Assembly: GCF_013008815.1 (NCBI RefSeq)
Contig: NZ_CP053097.1
Coordinates: 715,551 to 779,550, forward strand
Source: Mycoplasma miroungirhinis
GTDB lineage: Bacteria; Bacillota_I; Bacilli_A; Mycoplasmatales; Metamycoplasmataceae
Length of the DNA stretch: 64,000 nt
Direction of reading: 5' to 3'
Positions within the stretch are counted from its first letter, which is position 1. The number at the start of each line of letters is the position of its first letter. Under the pieces are notes generated by a model that was not told the origin of the DNA, did not search any database, and worked only from the letters and a program-made list of their open reading frames with translations. Shown here in pieces: positions 43,181 to 54,883 of the stretch. The position numbers were made by a program, and so were the translations under genes.

Positions 43181-45166
43181 ATGAAAAACAAAAAAACGTT
43201 TGCTTTTAAATATATTTATTTATGGATAACAGTAGCAGCATTTTTAATTATTTCAATGATTTTAATATTTGCTATTACTAATATATTTAATAATTTTCCA
43301 TTATTTGGAATTGTTAGTTTAAGTATTTTAGTTGCTTTATCATTCATTTCGGTAATAGTTTTAGGCATTTTAACGTACCAAAATTACAAAAATAATATGA
43401 TAGTTAAAAATACTTTAAATAAATATATAGAACAAGAAATTGCAAAAGAAGGTGTTGGAATATTTTTATTTAATGAGAGATTAAAAATTATTTGAGTATC
43501 TCATTTTATAAAAGAGAGATTTGGGAATAAAATTATTGGTAAAAATTTAGATACCGTTTTTGATATTGAAACTTTATCTAAAAAAAATTTTAAAATTACT
43601 ACACAACATAATAATTTTTTCTATGAAATTAATTTTTTACCTGAAAAAAATATTTTAATAGTGCGAGATGCAACATACTTAGAAACTATTACAACATTAT
43701 ATGAATCAGAAAAAATTGTTTTTGGAGAAATTGATATTGATTCAATGGATCTATATCAAGCAATATATTCTGAAGAAGAAATATTTAAAATTTATAACTC
43801 GGTCATCAAAATTTTAGATGAATTATCAAAAACATATGATTTTGTCTATCGTCGTTTTGTAAATAATCGATTTTTTTTAATTACAACAAAACAAACATTA
43901 AAAAATTTCATTGCTAATAATTTTATCTTTTTTACCTCAATTAATTCAGAAGATATTAGCGGTAAAATATTTAGAATTCCTATATCTGTAGGATTTGCAT
44001 CTGGAATGGATAAATTAGATGAAGTAATGGAAATGACAAAAGATGCACTTTCTCAATCTCAATCTAGAGGTGGAGACCAAGTGACAGTTATTTTAAAAAA
44101 TCAAAAACCATTATATTTTGGTTCTAAATCTGAAATTACTTTAAATACATCTAGAACCAAAATTTCATTTATTGCTAAAGCATTTAAAGAAAAATTAAAT
44201 TCAAATGAAATTAAAAAAGTAATAATTTATGGTCATAAAGAAGCAGATTTGGATGCGCTTGGAGCAGCATATGCATTAGCAACCATAGTACGAGCAAAAA
44301 ATAAAAAACCACATATTCAAAACATTTCTTTTGATGCAACATGTAAAAAACAAAAAGATAAATATTTAAAAAATGAAAATAGTTTGTTTATAGGTCCAAA
44401 GCAAGCTACTAAATGAAATGATGAATCAACAATGGTTATTATTGTGGATACAGCTGACATTAATAGAATTGAAAATCCCAATATTTTTAAAAATATTAAC
44501 CCTGAAAATGTATTTGTTTTTGATCATCATCGAATTTCAAAATTACCTGAATTTGTATTAAAACAAAATTTATTTATTGATACAACTGCATCTAGTGCAT
44601 CTGAAATTGTCACTGAATTATTAGTATTTAGTGAAACTAATCAATATATTAGTCCCACTGCTGCACAGATGTTATTAGATGGAATTTATATGGATTCAAA
44701 TAGATTTCAAAAAACTTCTTCTTCAAAAACATTTAATGCAGTAAGTTTATTAGAGGAATGAGGAGCAAGTAGTGTAACAAGTATAGAAACTTTAAAAATG
44801 ACTAATGAAGTTTATCAAACAGTATCAAAAATTTTAGAAAATCTTCAAGAAGTTAAACCAGATTATTTTATTGCTGCATATGATAAAGAAGTTGATACGG
44901 ATATAATAGCAATAGCAGCAGAAGAAATTTTACGAATTCAAGGAAGAAAAGCAGCTTTTGTAGTAGCTAAAATACCTGGTTCAAATAAATACAAAATGTC
45001 TGCTCGAGGAATAAATACAAATGTTCAAGTCATTGCAGAAGCAATGAATGGTGGAGGACATTTTGGAGCAGCAGCAGCAATTTCAGATACCGAAAATTTA
45101 GAGGTATTTGTTGATAACCTAATTCAAGCGATTGTGAGTATAAAAGATGAAAGTAATATTAATTAA
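43181..45166 (+). CDS. gdpP: Cyclic di-AMP phosphodiesterase GdpP
   Basis: A 661-residue membrane-bound DHH/DHHA1 phosphodiesterase that breaks down c-di-AMP. Two N-terminal transmembrane spans (about 10-32 and 42-65) are followed by a PAS-like domain (about 85-160) and a degenerate GGDEF domain (about 165-310; SRGGDQ in place of GGDEF). The DHH catalytic domain has YGHKEADLDALGAA (about 349), VDTADI and the DHH triad in FVFDHHRIS (about 448), and DHHA1 has MNGGGHFGAAA (about 620). It overlaps rplI by 20 nt, and gdpP-rplI-dnaB is the usual Gram-positive order. c-di-AMP controls potassium and osmotic balance. All metal-binding motifs are intact. Confidence 0.93.
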
Positions 45167-45602
45167 AGATTTTAAAAAAAATAAAAAAAATGAAATTATT
45201 GAAGTAAATGATGGGTTTGCAAAAAATTATTTAATTAGAAATGGTATTGCACAACCTGTTAATTCTTCTACTTTAACAAATAGACAAAAAATTCTTGATT
45301 CATTAGCAGTTAATGAAGCACAAAAAATTCAAGAAGCAGAAGCTTTAAAAATTGAAATAGAAAAAATAGAACTAAATTTTGAACTTAAAGTTCATACCGA
45401 AAAAAATGGAATAAACATAGTTCATGGTTCAATAACATCCAAAGCTATTTCAAAAGAATTATTAACTAAATATAATATAAAATTACCTAACCATTCAATT
45501 GATAAAATATCAATTACAACATTAGGAATTCATGGTGTACCAGTTATTTTACATCCTAATGTCACAGCATTTTTAAAAGTAAGAATACATGAATCAAAAT
45601 AA
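45147..45602 (+). CDS. rplI: Ribosomal protein L9
   Basis: A 151-residue L9 with the N-terminal rRNA-binding domain MKVILIKDFKKNKKNE and NDGFAKNYLIRNGIAQP, a long connecting helix (residues 45-75), and the C-terminal domain with GSITSKAIS and HGVPVILHPNV. The start lies within the end of gdpP (overlap 20 nt), coupling the two. Standard neighbour of dnaB. Confidence 0.95.
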   Translation: MKVILIKDFKKNKKNEIIEVNDGFAKNYLIRNGIAQPVNSSTLTNRQKILDSLAVNEAQKIQEAEALKIEIEKIELNFELKVHTEKNGINIVHGSITSKAISKELLTKYNIKLPNHSIDKISITTLGIHGVPVILHPNVTAFLKVRIHESK

Positions 45603-45621
45603 ATACGGAGACTTTTAGGAA

Positions 45622-47019
45622 ATGGAAAATTTTTTAAGTCAAGATGATAAACAAAATATTTTAGATAATGAAATTCCGTTAATGGGACTTTTAATTACAA
45701 ATTCCCAAGTTTATAAAGAAATTGCCGATTCATTAAATGAAAATTTATTTTATTATAAAGCAAACAAAATACTTTATCAGTCAATTGTAAATTTGTCTGA
45801 AGAATATCCTAATTATGATTTTCAAAATCTTTATAATTATTTAATCACAAATAATTTATTAAATCAAAATTTAGGAATAGATAATTACAAAAAAAATGAT
45901 TATTTAGATTTTTTAGTAGAAAATGTCGGATACAAAGATAAAGCACAAGACTATATCAACGTACTAATACCTTACGCAAAAAAAATTCAACTTAATACAT
46001 TTATAGAAAATGCAACAAATAAATTATTAAAAAAAGAAAATATTGATAATATTATTAATAATTTACAAATTGATTTAATAAATATGGATATAGCATCTTC
46101 TAAATCACATTATGAAACACTTGATACTGTTTTAGAAGAAAATAAAACACTTTTATTAAAAAGAAGTAAAAATGAATTAAGCACAGGTTTAAAATTTGGA
46201 TTTAGAAAACTTGATGATCTAACATTAGGATTTAATCCTGGAGATTTAGTGATTATAGCAGCTAGACCATCTATGGGTAAAACTGCTTTTGCTTTAAATA
46301 TTGCTGCAAATGTTGCAAAACAAAGAAAAAATGTTTTATTTTTTAGTTTAGAAATGACAAATGTACAGTTGGTGGAAAGAATTATTGGTTTTGAAAGTTA
46401 CACTCCTTTAAGTGATTTAAAAAAAGGAAATATTCAAGAACAATGAAGTGTGTTAGAAAATACTTTTGAACAAATGAAAATATGACCTTTATTTTTAAAT
46501 GACCAAAGTTCTTTAAACATCCATGAATTGGTTTCAGTATGTAGAAGATTTAAACAAACTAAAACAATTGATTTATTAATTGTAGATTATTTACAATTAA
46601 TAAACGATACCAAAAACTCAGGTGATAATAGGCAATTAGAAGTTTCTAAAATTTCCAGAAGTTTAAAACAATTAGCAAAAGAATTAAACTGTCCAATTAT
46701 TGCTTTAAGTCAGTTATCTAGAAAAGTGGAAACTCGTGAAGATAAACAACCAATACTTTCAGATCTACGTGAAAGTGGAACAATAGAACAAGATGCAGAT
46801 AGTGTAATATTTTTATATCGCCCTGAATACTATAAACGCAAACCAGAACAAGATAAATTTACAAATCCAGTTGAAGAAGAATCATTTGGACAAGTTTCCA
46901 CTACTCATATTATTGTTGCAAAAAACAGAAATGGTGCAATAGGAACAATTAAATTAGGTTTTATGGCTTCTTTAAATAAGTTTGTAGATGATGAAAGAGA
47001 AGACAAGTACCCTTGGTAA
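45622..47019 (+). CDS. dnaB: Replicative DNA helicase
   Basis: A 465-residue hexameric helicase. The N-terminal primase-interaction domain covers about 1-110. The RecA-like domain has Walker [15 protein letters not shown] (residue about 213), FFSLEM, Walker [11 protein letters not shown] and [21 protein letters not shown], with the arginine-finger region [15 protein letters not shown] Trp codons at 46443 and 46482, and a rare TGG Trp as last codon. AGGAG is replaced by CGGAG 12 nt before ATG. Confidence 0.96.
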
Positions 47020-47037
47020 AAATTAAGGAAGTTAATT

Positions 47038-48138
47038 ATGAAAAATAAATTAAGTGCTCAAGAATGAAACAAAGTTTATAATACTCATAATATTAATTTT
47101 ATTAATGTCTGAAAAAAGTCACCTAAAAAATTATTACTTATTTTTATAAGTGCTATTTTATTTAATATCGGTGTTGCAACTTTTTTATCAAAAGCTGCCG
47201 TTGTTGCAACAGGAACGAGTTCTTTAACACAAATAATTACCTTTATAAATAATTGAGATAAATATTTTGGTTATTTTTATGTATTAATTAATTTACCAAT
47301 TATTTTTGTATTTTGGAAAAAAAATCCCCGTTTATTTATGGTTTTAACGTGTTATTGATTATTTTTTCAAGTTGTTAGTCAATTAATATTAGGGCAAATA
47401 AATTTCATTGATAAATTTTTAACAGAAACAATTACTTTGTATAGTCCTAATGGACATAAATATTGAAACGCTTTTAATTTAAATGAAACTAGTGCAGGAT
47501 ATTATGATGGACAAACTTGACCTATTATTATATATTGCATAATAGGTGGTGTTTTAGATGGAATTGCAGCAGCTATTGCTTGAAGAGCTGGGGGTTGTGT
47601 TGCAGGAAGTAACGTTATAGTTTATTATGTTTCAAGAGTTAAAAAAATGTCAATTGGGAAAATCGCTTTTATTGTGGCGATGTCATTTGCTACTTTTAGT
47701 ATTATCGTTTTAGGTGCACTAGAAGTATATGATTTAATTCCTTCTAGACCATGAAAAGCAACATGAGATGCACAAAAAAATCCATTAACTCGTTTAATTG
47801 TTAGAATTATTTGTACAGTTATCTATATTGGTGTATATTCTTTTGTTATAGATTTAATGTATCCTAAATACAAAAAAGTGAAATTAGAAATTTATTCAAC
47901 TAAAATTGAAAAAATAACAGAACACTTAAAATTAATTAGATATAATCATTCACACAATATATACTATGGAATTAGTGGTTATACACATAAAGATTTTGGA
48001 AGAATTGAAACAATAACTTTATTTTTAGAAAAAGATTGAGTAATAGGTCAAATTAAACATGTTGATTCTAATGCTTGAATTAGTATATTACCAATTCACG
48101 AAGTAGTCGGAGAATTTGATACTTCATATATTGATTAA
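47038..48138 (+). CDS. YitT-family membrane protein, copy 1
   Basis: A 366-residue protein with about six spans in the first 290 residues and a soluble C-terminal domain. The membrane part carries LFNIGVATFLSKAAVVATGTSSLTQ, IGGVLDGIAAAIAWRAGGCVAGSNVIVYY, and the Gly-rich pattern is typical of YitT/DUF161 proteins. The C-terminal HKDFGRIETITLFLEKD ... HVDSNAWISI part matches the DUF2179-type domain. Function unknown; small-molecule binding is presumed for the tail. It starts 18 nt after dnaB with AAGGAAG, so it may be co-transcribed. A close paralog follows. Confidence 0.82.
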
Positions 48139-48148
48139 TTTTTTTGGT

Positions 48149-48154
48149 ATAATA
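48149..48154 (+). promoter_or_regulatory. -10 box of second YitT-like gene
   Basis: TATAAT in the 40-nt gap between the two paralogs, 24 nt before ATG 48179. The second copy can thus be expressed on its own. Confidence 0.45.
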
Positions 48155-48178
48155 AATAAACTAAATTTTAAGGTAAAT

Positions 48179-49429
48179 ATGAAAAACATTTTTAAGTCCA
48201 AACAAAAAACAACAATAGATGATGTAAGTCCATTTAATTTAAATCCTCATCACTTAACAATTTTAAATATTTGAAAAAAGTTTCCCACTAAATTATGATG
48301 AATGTTTGTCAGTGCTTTTTTATTTAATTTAGGTATTGCTACTTTTTTAGCAAAAGCTGGAACTGTTGCTAGCGGTACTAGTGCATTAATTCAAGTAATT
48401 ACTTACACATTTGAATCACTGAGACAATATTTTGCTATTTTTTATTTATTGATTAACTTACCTTTTATTATTATTTTTTGAAAGAAAAATTCTAGAATGT
48501 TTATGATTTTAACTCTCTATTGATTGTTATTTCAAATAATTAGTGAATTTTTCTTTTATGGTTTTGATTCATCTAAACCATATGTAATTAGAGATTGGTT
48601 ACAACATGATTTTAGTATTTACTATACATCATATGATTTAGATGGATCAAAAGTTACTTGAACTGTGTATCCTAATGGAAATTTTGATGCCCCTAATATA
48701 ATTGGAAAATGACAAAATTGAACATTACAAGAAGATGTTTTTAATGATTCTACTAAAAACCTTGTCAAAGCCGGAGTACATGGGTGAACATATTTTAAAG
48801 AATTAAATCCTCATTTAAATATTAATATTGAAACTTGACCAGTTATAATTTATACATTAGGTGGTAGTATATTAGGTGGGCTTGCAGCTGCTATTGCTTG
48901 AAAACACTCAGGTTCAACTGCAGGAAGTGATGTATTTATTTACTACATATCAAGAGTAAAAAAAATATCGGTAGGAAAAGTAAGTTTTAGAATAGCTGCT
49001 TGTTTTGCAACTTTTAGTATTGTTGTAATTGGTATTTTAGAATACACTGGAAATGTTTTAGACCATCCTTGAAATAGTAGTGTTTATTTAGTAAGATGTC
49101 TTTCTACAGTATTTTATATTAGTTTTTATAATTTAATAATTAATTTTATCTACCCTAAATACAAAAAAATCAAAATAGAAATTTATAGCTCTAAAATTGA
49201 TGTTATATGTGCTCATTTTAAAGCTATAAATTATTGACATGCATATAGTATCGTTAAACAAACTTCAGGATTTACACAACAGGATAACCAACGAATTGAA
49301 ACCATTGCACTATTTTTAGAACAAAATGAAATATTACGAGAAATCCATAAAGTTGATCCTAATGCTTGAATTAATGTAATTCCAGTTTTAAATGTCAAAG
49401 GAAAATTTAATACTCAAAAAGTTGAATAA
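48179..49429 (+). CDS. YitT-family membrane protein, copy 2
   Basis: A 416-residue paralog of the preceding protein. LFNLGIATFLAKAGTVASGTSALIQ and LGGSILGGLAAAIAWKHSGSTAGSDVFIYY align with copy 1. It has an extra extracytoplasmic segment of about 50 residues (about residues 125-205, with YDLDGSKVTWTVYPNG and other Trp-rich text) between spans 3 and 4. The C-terminal domain with NQRIETIALFLEQNE and KVDPNAWINVI is kept. Tandem duplication followed by divergence is likely. Many TGA Trp codons are needed. Confidence 0.82.
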
Positions 49430-49460
49430 AAAACAAGCTTAGCTTGTTTAACAATGATTT

Positions 49461-49488
49461 ATCAAGTGTAATTTACACTTGATATTTT
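49461..49488. terminator. Bidirectional terminator after YitT copy 2 and rpiB
   Basis: ATCAAGTGTAA pairs with TTACACTTGAT (11 bp) and is followed by ATTTTTATT. A second hairpin AAACAAGC/GCTTGTTT lies just before it at 49431-49450. Confidence 0.8.
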
Positions 49489-49955
49489 TATTGGTCAGAT
49501 CCTTCAGTGTTTAATGTTTCAATTCTTTGAATGTGTCTTCCACCTTCAAATTCAGTTGATTCTCATTTTTTAAACATTTCAAAAGCATTTTCTAAAGTAA
49601 TTTGTCTTCCACCAAACGCTAAAACATTAGCATCATTATGAAGTTTAGCAAGTTTAGCATCATCAACACTAGATACTCTTGCAGCTCTTATAAAACTAAA
49701 ACGATTTAGTGCATAACTTATTCCTAAACCAGTTCCACATATACCAATACCTTTTGCATCTGGATTCTCTTTTAAATAATGCGCTAATTTAAATCCATAA
49801 TCAGCATAACTTACGCTAGTAGAACCTGAATCTGGGCCTAAATCTACAATTTGATAACCTTCTGAGATTAATTTTTTAGATAATTTATCTTTAAGATCAA
49901 AACCAGCATGATCGCTAGCAAATGCTATAATTTGATTTTTTGTATTTGTTTTCAT
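49488..49955 (-). CDS. rpiB: Ribose-5-phosphate isomerase B
   Basis: A 155-residue RpiB interconverting ribose-5-phosphate and ribulose-5-phosphate. AFASDHAGFDLK, DLGPDS, GIGICGTGLGISYALN (active Cys) and the loop NDANVLAFGGRQIT are typical. The C-terminal part after a TGA Trp at 49563 reads ESTEFEGGRHIQRIETLN, the conserved RpiB end. Monocistronic. No strong ribosome site before ATG 49955. Confidence 0.94.
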
Positions 49956-49980
49956 ACATAAATTTTACAATATATTTTCA

Positions 49981-50448
49981 TTATGAACGTAATATTGTCT
50001 TAGTATCAACATCAATTATTAGCGAAGGTTTTTGTGACATTTTTCCAAAATTATAAAAATTTCGTACTTCAGGAAACAAATTTTTAGCTTCTTGTATGTT
50101 TTTAGCAACAGGATAACCACTTTTGTTGCAACTAGTTACATAACAAGGGCCATTTTTATTTAAAAAATCTAATAATTTTTGTTGATTAGGCATTCTAAAC
50201 CCGATACCATTTATTATTAAAGTTACAGCTCCAGGTCAATATTTTTGTATGTATTCTAAAGCATTCTCATTTAAAGAAGTAATTTCTAGTACTTGATTAC
50301 TAGATGAAACTAAAATAATGATTTTTTTATCTAAATCTCTTTGTTTTAATTCATATAATAGATTAATATTATTATCTTTTAATCTTACTCCCAAACCCAT
50401 AACAGTATCCGTAGTACAAATAAAAACATCTTTAAATTTATTATTCAT
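49981..50448 (-). CDS. Sua5/YrdC-type threonylcarbamoyl-AMP synthase-like protein
   Basis: A 155-residue protein of the Sua5/TsaC family, which makes threonylcarbamoyl-AMP for the t6A37 modification of tRNA. The core FICTTDTVMGLGVRL replaces the usual PTDTVYGLG; LYELKQRDLDKKIIILVSS and WPGAVTLIINGIGFRMPNQ (one TGA Trp) and TSCNKSGYP follow the family order. It is shorter than the usual 190-200 residues, lacking some of the N-terminus and the end. ATG 50448 lies 7 nt after TATAAT on the same strand, so the mRNA is probably leaderless. Confidence 0.82.
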
Positions 50449-50496
50449 ATTTAAAATTATAGTATTTAAAATCAATAATAGTTTAAAATATTATAT
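50449..50496. promoter_or_regulatory. Divergent leaderless promoters, tsaC-like gene and mutM
   Basis: The 48-nt gap has TATAAT on the minus strand ending 7 nt before ATG 50448, and TAAAAT (50484-50489) 7 nt before ATG 50497 on the plus strand. Neither gene has a ribosome-binding site. Both mRNAs would start at the initiation codon. Confidence 0.5.
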
Positions 50497-51330
50497 ATGC
50501 CAGAATTACCAGAAGTTAGGGTTGTAACTAAAGCATTAAAATCTAAAATTTTAAACAAAACAATTGATAAAGTTGAAGTTTTACAATCTAAGTTAATAAA
50601 AGAAGCTACAGTTGATGAATTTAGTAATTTTATTGTTAATGAAACTATTTTAGATATTTTTAACATAGCTAAACATATCATAATTCAATTATCTAATAAT
50701 AAAATTTTAATTACTCATTTAAGAATGGAAGGTAAATATCGTTTTTTTGAATCACCATCTGAAAAACATAAACACACAAGACTAGTTTATTATTTTAATG
50801 ATAATTCAGAACTTCATTATTTAGATTCAAGAATGTTTGGAACTATTCATTTAAGAACTAATAATAACTATTTAAACACCAAACCTTTAAATAAAGTAGC
50901 TTTCACACCTGATAAAGTTAATGTAAATAAATTGTATTTAAAAACTTCTAAATCTAATGTTGCTATAAAAACATTAATTTTAAATCAAGAATTAGTTTCT
51001 GGAATAGGTAATATTTATGCAGATGAAACATTATTTGCTTCAAAAGTTTTTCCTTTAAAAGAAGCGTCAAAAATATCTAAAACAAAACTAAAAGAAATTT
51101 TAACAAATGCTTATTTAATTATGGAAAAAAGTTTTGAATTAGGTGGTTCTACGATTGATAGTTATGAATCCTTAAATAAACAAGAAGGTCAGTTTCAAAA
51201 CTTTTTGCAAGTCCATACTAGAGTAAATAAACCATGTAATATATGTTCTACATTGATAAAGAAAATTAAAGTTAATGGACGCGGAACTTATTATTGTCCA
51301 AATTGTCAAAAAGAAAACAAAAAGAGGTAA
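50497..51330 (+). CDS. mutM: Formamidopyrimidine-DNA glycosylase
   Basis: A 277-residue Fpg/MutM that removes 8-oxoguanine and cuts the abasic site. N-terminal PELPEVRVV has the catalytic Pro1/Glu2; HLRMEGKYRF has the conserved Lys; QELVSGIGNIYADETLF and GGSTIDSYESLNKQEGQF are the H2TH region; the zinc finger is CNICSTLIKKI...YYCPNCQ. Complete and free of TGA. The next gene starts one base after the stop. Confidence 0.95.
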   Translation: MPELPEVRVVTKALKSKILNKTIDKVEVLQSKLIKEATVDEFSNFIVNETILDIFNIAKHIIIQLSNNKILITHLRMEGKYRFFESPSEKHKHTRLVYYFNDNSELHYLDSRMFGTIHLRTNNNYLNTKPLNKVAFTPDKVNVNKLYLKTSKSNVAIKTLILNQELVSGIGNIYADETLFASKVFPLKEASKISKTKLKEILTNAYLIMEKSFELGGSTIDSYESLNKQEGQFQNFLQVHTRVNKPCNICSTLIKKIKVNGRGTYYCPNCQKENKKR

Positions 51331-51331
51331 T

Positions 51332-51565
51332 ATGAAAATTATTGATTTACACGGTTATAATATCACAAAAGCCACTGCAGCAGTTTTAAATGCTCTTTTT
51401 GAGTTTGATAACAATAGTTATGAAAATAGTTTAGAAATAATTACTGGTAATGGCACTGGAAGTTTAAAATTATTAGTATCTGATATCTTAGATAAAGAAG
51501 GTTATTATTGAAAATATAATAACTCTCAACAATCATCAATTTTAGTACTAAAAAATAAATATTAA
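51332..51565 (+). CDS. Stand-alone Smr domain protein
   Basis: A 77-residue protein made only of a Smr domain: MKIIDLHGYNITKATAAVLN with the DLHG motif and EIITGNGTGSLKLLVSD with the TGxG motif. Smr domains occur at the end of MutS2 and as small endonucleases acting on DNA or on mRNA in stalled ribosomes. It is coupled to mutM, so a repair link is plausible but unproven. One TGA Trp near the end. Confidence 0.88.
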
Positions 51566-51589
51566 AATCAGGGTTAGACCCCTGATTTT
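51564..51589. terminator. Bidirectional terminator between smr and pot operon
   Basis: AAAATCAGGG-TTAGAC-CCCTGATTTT, a 10-bp stem between convergent genes, with T-rich flanks. It overlaps the stop codon of the plus gene and the stop of the minus gene. Confidence 0.88.
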
Positions 51590-53213
51590 AACTTTTAATA
51601 CTTTTATAATAATAAGTACTAATTGCAGTTCTTAGTTGTGTATCTATTATTTGATAAATATATACATTATAATCATTTGATTGGTTTGGTTGATTGTATA
51701 ACTGAATTGCTACGTCATCAGTGCCAAAATATCATTTTTTAATAAAATTATATGTTGATTGTAATGTTGGTGTGTAATTTATGTAATTAAAATTAATAAT
51801 TTCTGTGTATTTTATATCACTAAAAGCATCTGAAAATTGATCTTCTCAAGCTTCTTCATCTTCATTATGTAAATTTCATATTTGGTTAATAATTTCCACA
51901 CTAAGATTGTTATCAATATTATTTTCATTTAAAATATTAAATATTTGTTCTTCAACTGAATTTTTTAAAGGCTGTTTTTGAGATTCATTTATCAATGTTT
52001 TTAAAGTGTCTAAGTAAGCTATTTCATAACGTTTTTGAATTTCATCTACTGATTCTTTAACATCTAAACCATTATAAAGAGTATTTTTTAGTTCTAAGAT
52101 AAAATCTTTTGATTGTTTATCAGTTAGAGATTTTGCTTGTATTCAAACATCTACTAGTAAGTAGTTATTTTTAGGTCTTATGAATCTAATATTCCCATCT
52201 GGAGTATTACCAAAATTATCACTTGAATAATATGCATCAATTGCATCCCCATTATATAAAATAGCTGCATCTGCTTTATTAAATTTAGGTTCAATTAATG
52301 TGTTGAGTAGTTCTAAACCATCTCCTATTAAAAAATTATGTTTAGTATCACGAATATCATATGAAGTTGTATCTTTTACAAAATTATTAAAACTATCAAT
52401 AGCTTGTTTGTAATTAGAAAAATCGAATTGTTTTAATTGATTTGTTTGTTTATCAATCGTAGAACCAGGATTTTTAAAATCTTCATAAAATGCACCAATC
52501 ATTAAATTATCATAATATGCATTATTTCATCCAAAGTTAGTGTAACCATGTTCTTTTAATGTTTTCATTATTCCAAATCATGATTTATCTTTAAAATCTA
52601 TTCCATTTTCTTTTTCTTCATCAGTTAATTTAATATGTGGTCTAAAAGTATTATCTATATTGTATGCTATAACTTTATCTTGTGAATAATAAGGAATAAC
52701 ATATTCTCAAAAATGATCTGCTTTTTTATCACCATCAACGTCATAACTATTTTTATCAGATAAAAGTTTGTGAGGGTATTTAGTTGTAATTAACTGTAAA
52801 ATATAGTCATCATAAATTTTTAGATGTTCAATAATTTCTTTACGAAATATATGTTCTAAACCATCTAAAACATTCCCTTCAATATTAAATAGTGATTTAA
52901 AATCTATTTTTTTAATTTTATCATCAATAATTAGTTGAGCAGCTTGAAAATCGCTTCCTACTCCTGCAATTGCTTTTTCGTTATTTAGGGCTGTTGTAAA
53001 CTCATTTATATCATTAAAAACTTTGTAATTGTATTTTGATTTTAATTCATTAATTATAGAAGGTTGTAAATATGATCCATAATTATAAATACTAGGTTTA
53101 TAGCCGGTTTGTAATTTAATTGTTACAGCAAATGTAACAGAAAGAATTGAAAAAATACTTAAAATAATTGTTATAAAAAAGCCTAATATTTTTTTAATTT
53201 TGCTTTTTATCAT
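51588..53213 (-). CDS. potD: Spermidine/putrescine-binding protein, copy 1
   Basis: A 541-residue extracytoplasmic binding protein anchored by an uncleaved N-terminal span (FFITIILSIFSILSVTFAV); there is no lipobox Cys. SIYNYGSYLQPSIINELKSK, GVGSDFQAAQLI, WGIMK-type FGWNNAYYDNLMIGAFYED, and AILYNGDAIDAYYS follow the PotD polyamine-binding pattern. The C-terminal 150 residues are an extra Asn/Gln/Lys-rich domain common in mycoplasma PotD. Last in potABCD; overlaps potC by 20 nt. A second PotD is at 56504-58141. Confidence 0.9.
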
Positions 53214-54054
53214 TTTTTTGTCCTATTTTTATAATTATTTTTTTCAATTTTTCTTGCGATGCTTTTAGAAAATGAGTTTTAGTTATAATGTAAAAAATAT
53301 TTGCCAAAATAACAATTAAAAGTGAAATTGAACCAAGAGCTAAACTTCATGCTTGAAATTGTCCTTCATAAAGTTGAGTACCTAATGTTTCTGTATTTGA
53401 TACTATTCTTGTAATGATAAAATCATCAAAACTTAAAACCATACTAATTACAAATACAAAACCGATACTTCCTAACATATAAATAAAATATGTTTTAAAT
53501 CAAGTTTTAATTTTTGAATAACCTAAATCTTCTGAAGCTTCAAAAATATTTTTTGAAAATTTATCTGATTTAGGTAACATTATCATAATTGCATAAGGTA
53601 AGATAATAACGACGTGAGATATTATTACTCTAATAAAACCTTCATTTGTTGCTTTTAGTACACCAAAAAATGAAGTTAAAACTATAGCAAGTGTTAAAGC
53701 TGTAACAACATCACTATTAATCATTGGAATATTTGCTGAAGATTGTACGTATTGTCTTGCACGTTTATTTTTTTGTCTTCAAAGACCAAAAACAGTTAAT
53801 AATGCTAATGCTATGACAATAATTGACGTAAATACAGCAATTAAAAATGAATTTATAAAAGCTGAAAAATGACTTCTTGAAAATAATTCTGTGTATGCAG
53901 CAAAAGTAAATTTATTTCAAGTAGTTACACTAAAAATACCTTTATCACTTGGAGAATTAAAAGAATAAATTGCTCCAAAAATTAAAGGAATATAAAAGAT
54001 TAAGATAATTATTCCGATGTAAGATTTTTTTATAAATGTAGCAAGTTTATTCAT
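53194..54054 (-). CDS. potC: Polyamine ABC permease PotC
   Basis: A 286-residue inner-membrane permease with six spans. The EAA loop is seen in SKNIFEASEDLGYSKIKTW. It starts MNKLATFIKKSYIGIIILIFYIPLI and shows FINSFLIAVFTSIIVIALALL. TGA Trp codons split it in standard translation. It overlaps potB (8 nt) and potD (20 nt). Confidence 0.93.
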
Positions 54055-54883
54055 TATTAGCTCCCTTATAACGGTATTTATTTAATAAAATAGGTATTAA
54101 ATAAATAATTCCATAAATAGACATTAGTACTAATAACGTAATTAAAACTAGAGTTGAAGCGTTTGCTAAATCAAATGGATTAGATGCATTAGCAAAATTA
54201 TTAATTAAGTTTCCGATTAATTGGTTTTGAGATCCATTTGGTAATAACCTATCACTTAATATAATAGATGTAGCAGTAATTAAAAATACTAAACTAAATC
54301 CCCCTAATATTGCTTTTAAGGTGTAAGGTATTACTACTTTTAACATAGTTTTAAATTTTCCATAACCTAAATCTTGTGATGCTTCAATAATATTTAAAGG
54401 CATATTTTTTAAAACTTGATAAAGAGGCATAATTACAAACGGAATGTATAAATAGACAATTCCTAATATTAAAAACGCTTCATTATTTAGTGAATTTTCA
54501 TCAAAAATTACTGAAAATAAACCTCTGATTGATAAAGCTTTCGAAATTGTAAAAATTAATAATGGACTTAATATTAAACTTAGACCAATATTTTTTGTTA
54601 CACTAGATTTTGAAGTGGAAATCATATATGCGTAGGGAAAACCAATTAATACACATAAAAATCCACCAACAAAACCAGTTCAAATACTTCTTCACATAAT
54701 CACTCATGTAGTTTTTGAAGAAGCAATTTCTCAATTATTAAAAGAACTATTTAAAGGGGTAAAAGCTTTAATAATAACTAATATTAATGGCAAAATTATA
54801 AATAAACCACTGAAAATAACATAAGGTAAGATTAATGATAATCTTAAATTCAATGCTAGTTTATTTTTAATTTTTTCTATCAT
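54047..54883 (-). CDS. potB: Polyamine ABC permease PotB
   Basis: A 278-residue permease with six spans and EAA loop NIIEASQDLGYGKFKTM, followed by VVIPYTLKAILGGFSLVF. The ATG at 54883 overlaps the potA stop as TAATG. Pairs with PotC in the membrane. Confidence 0.93.
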
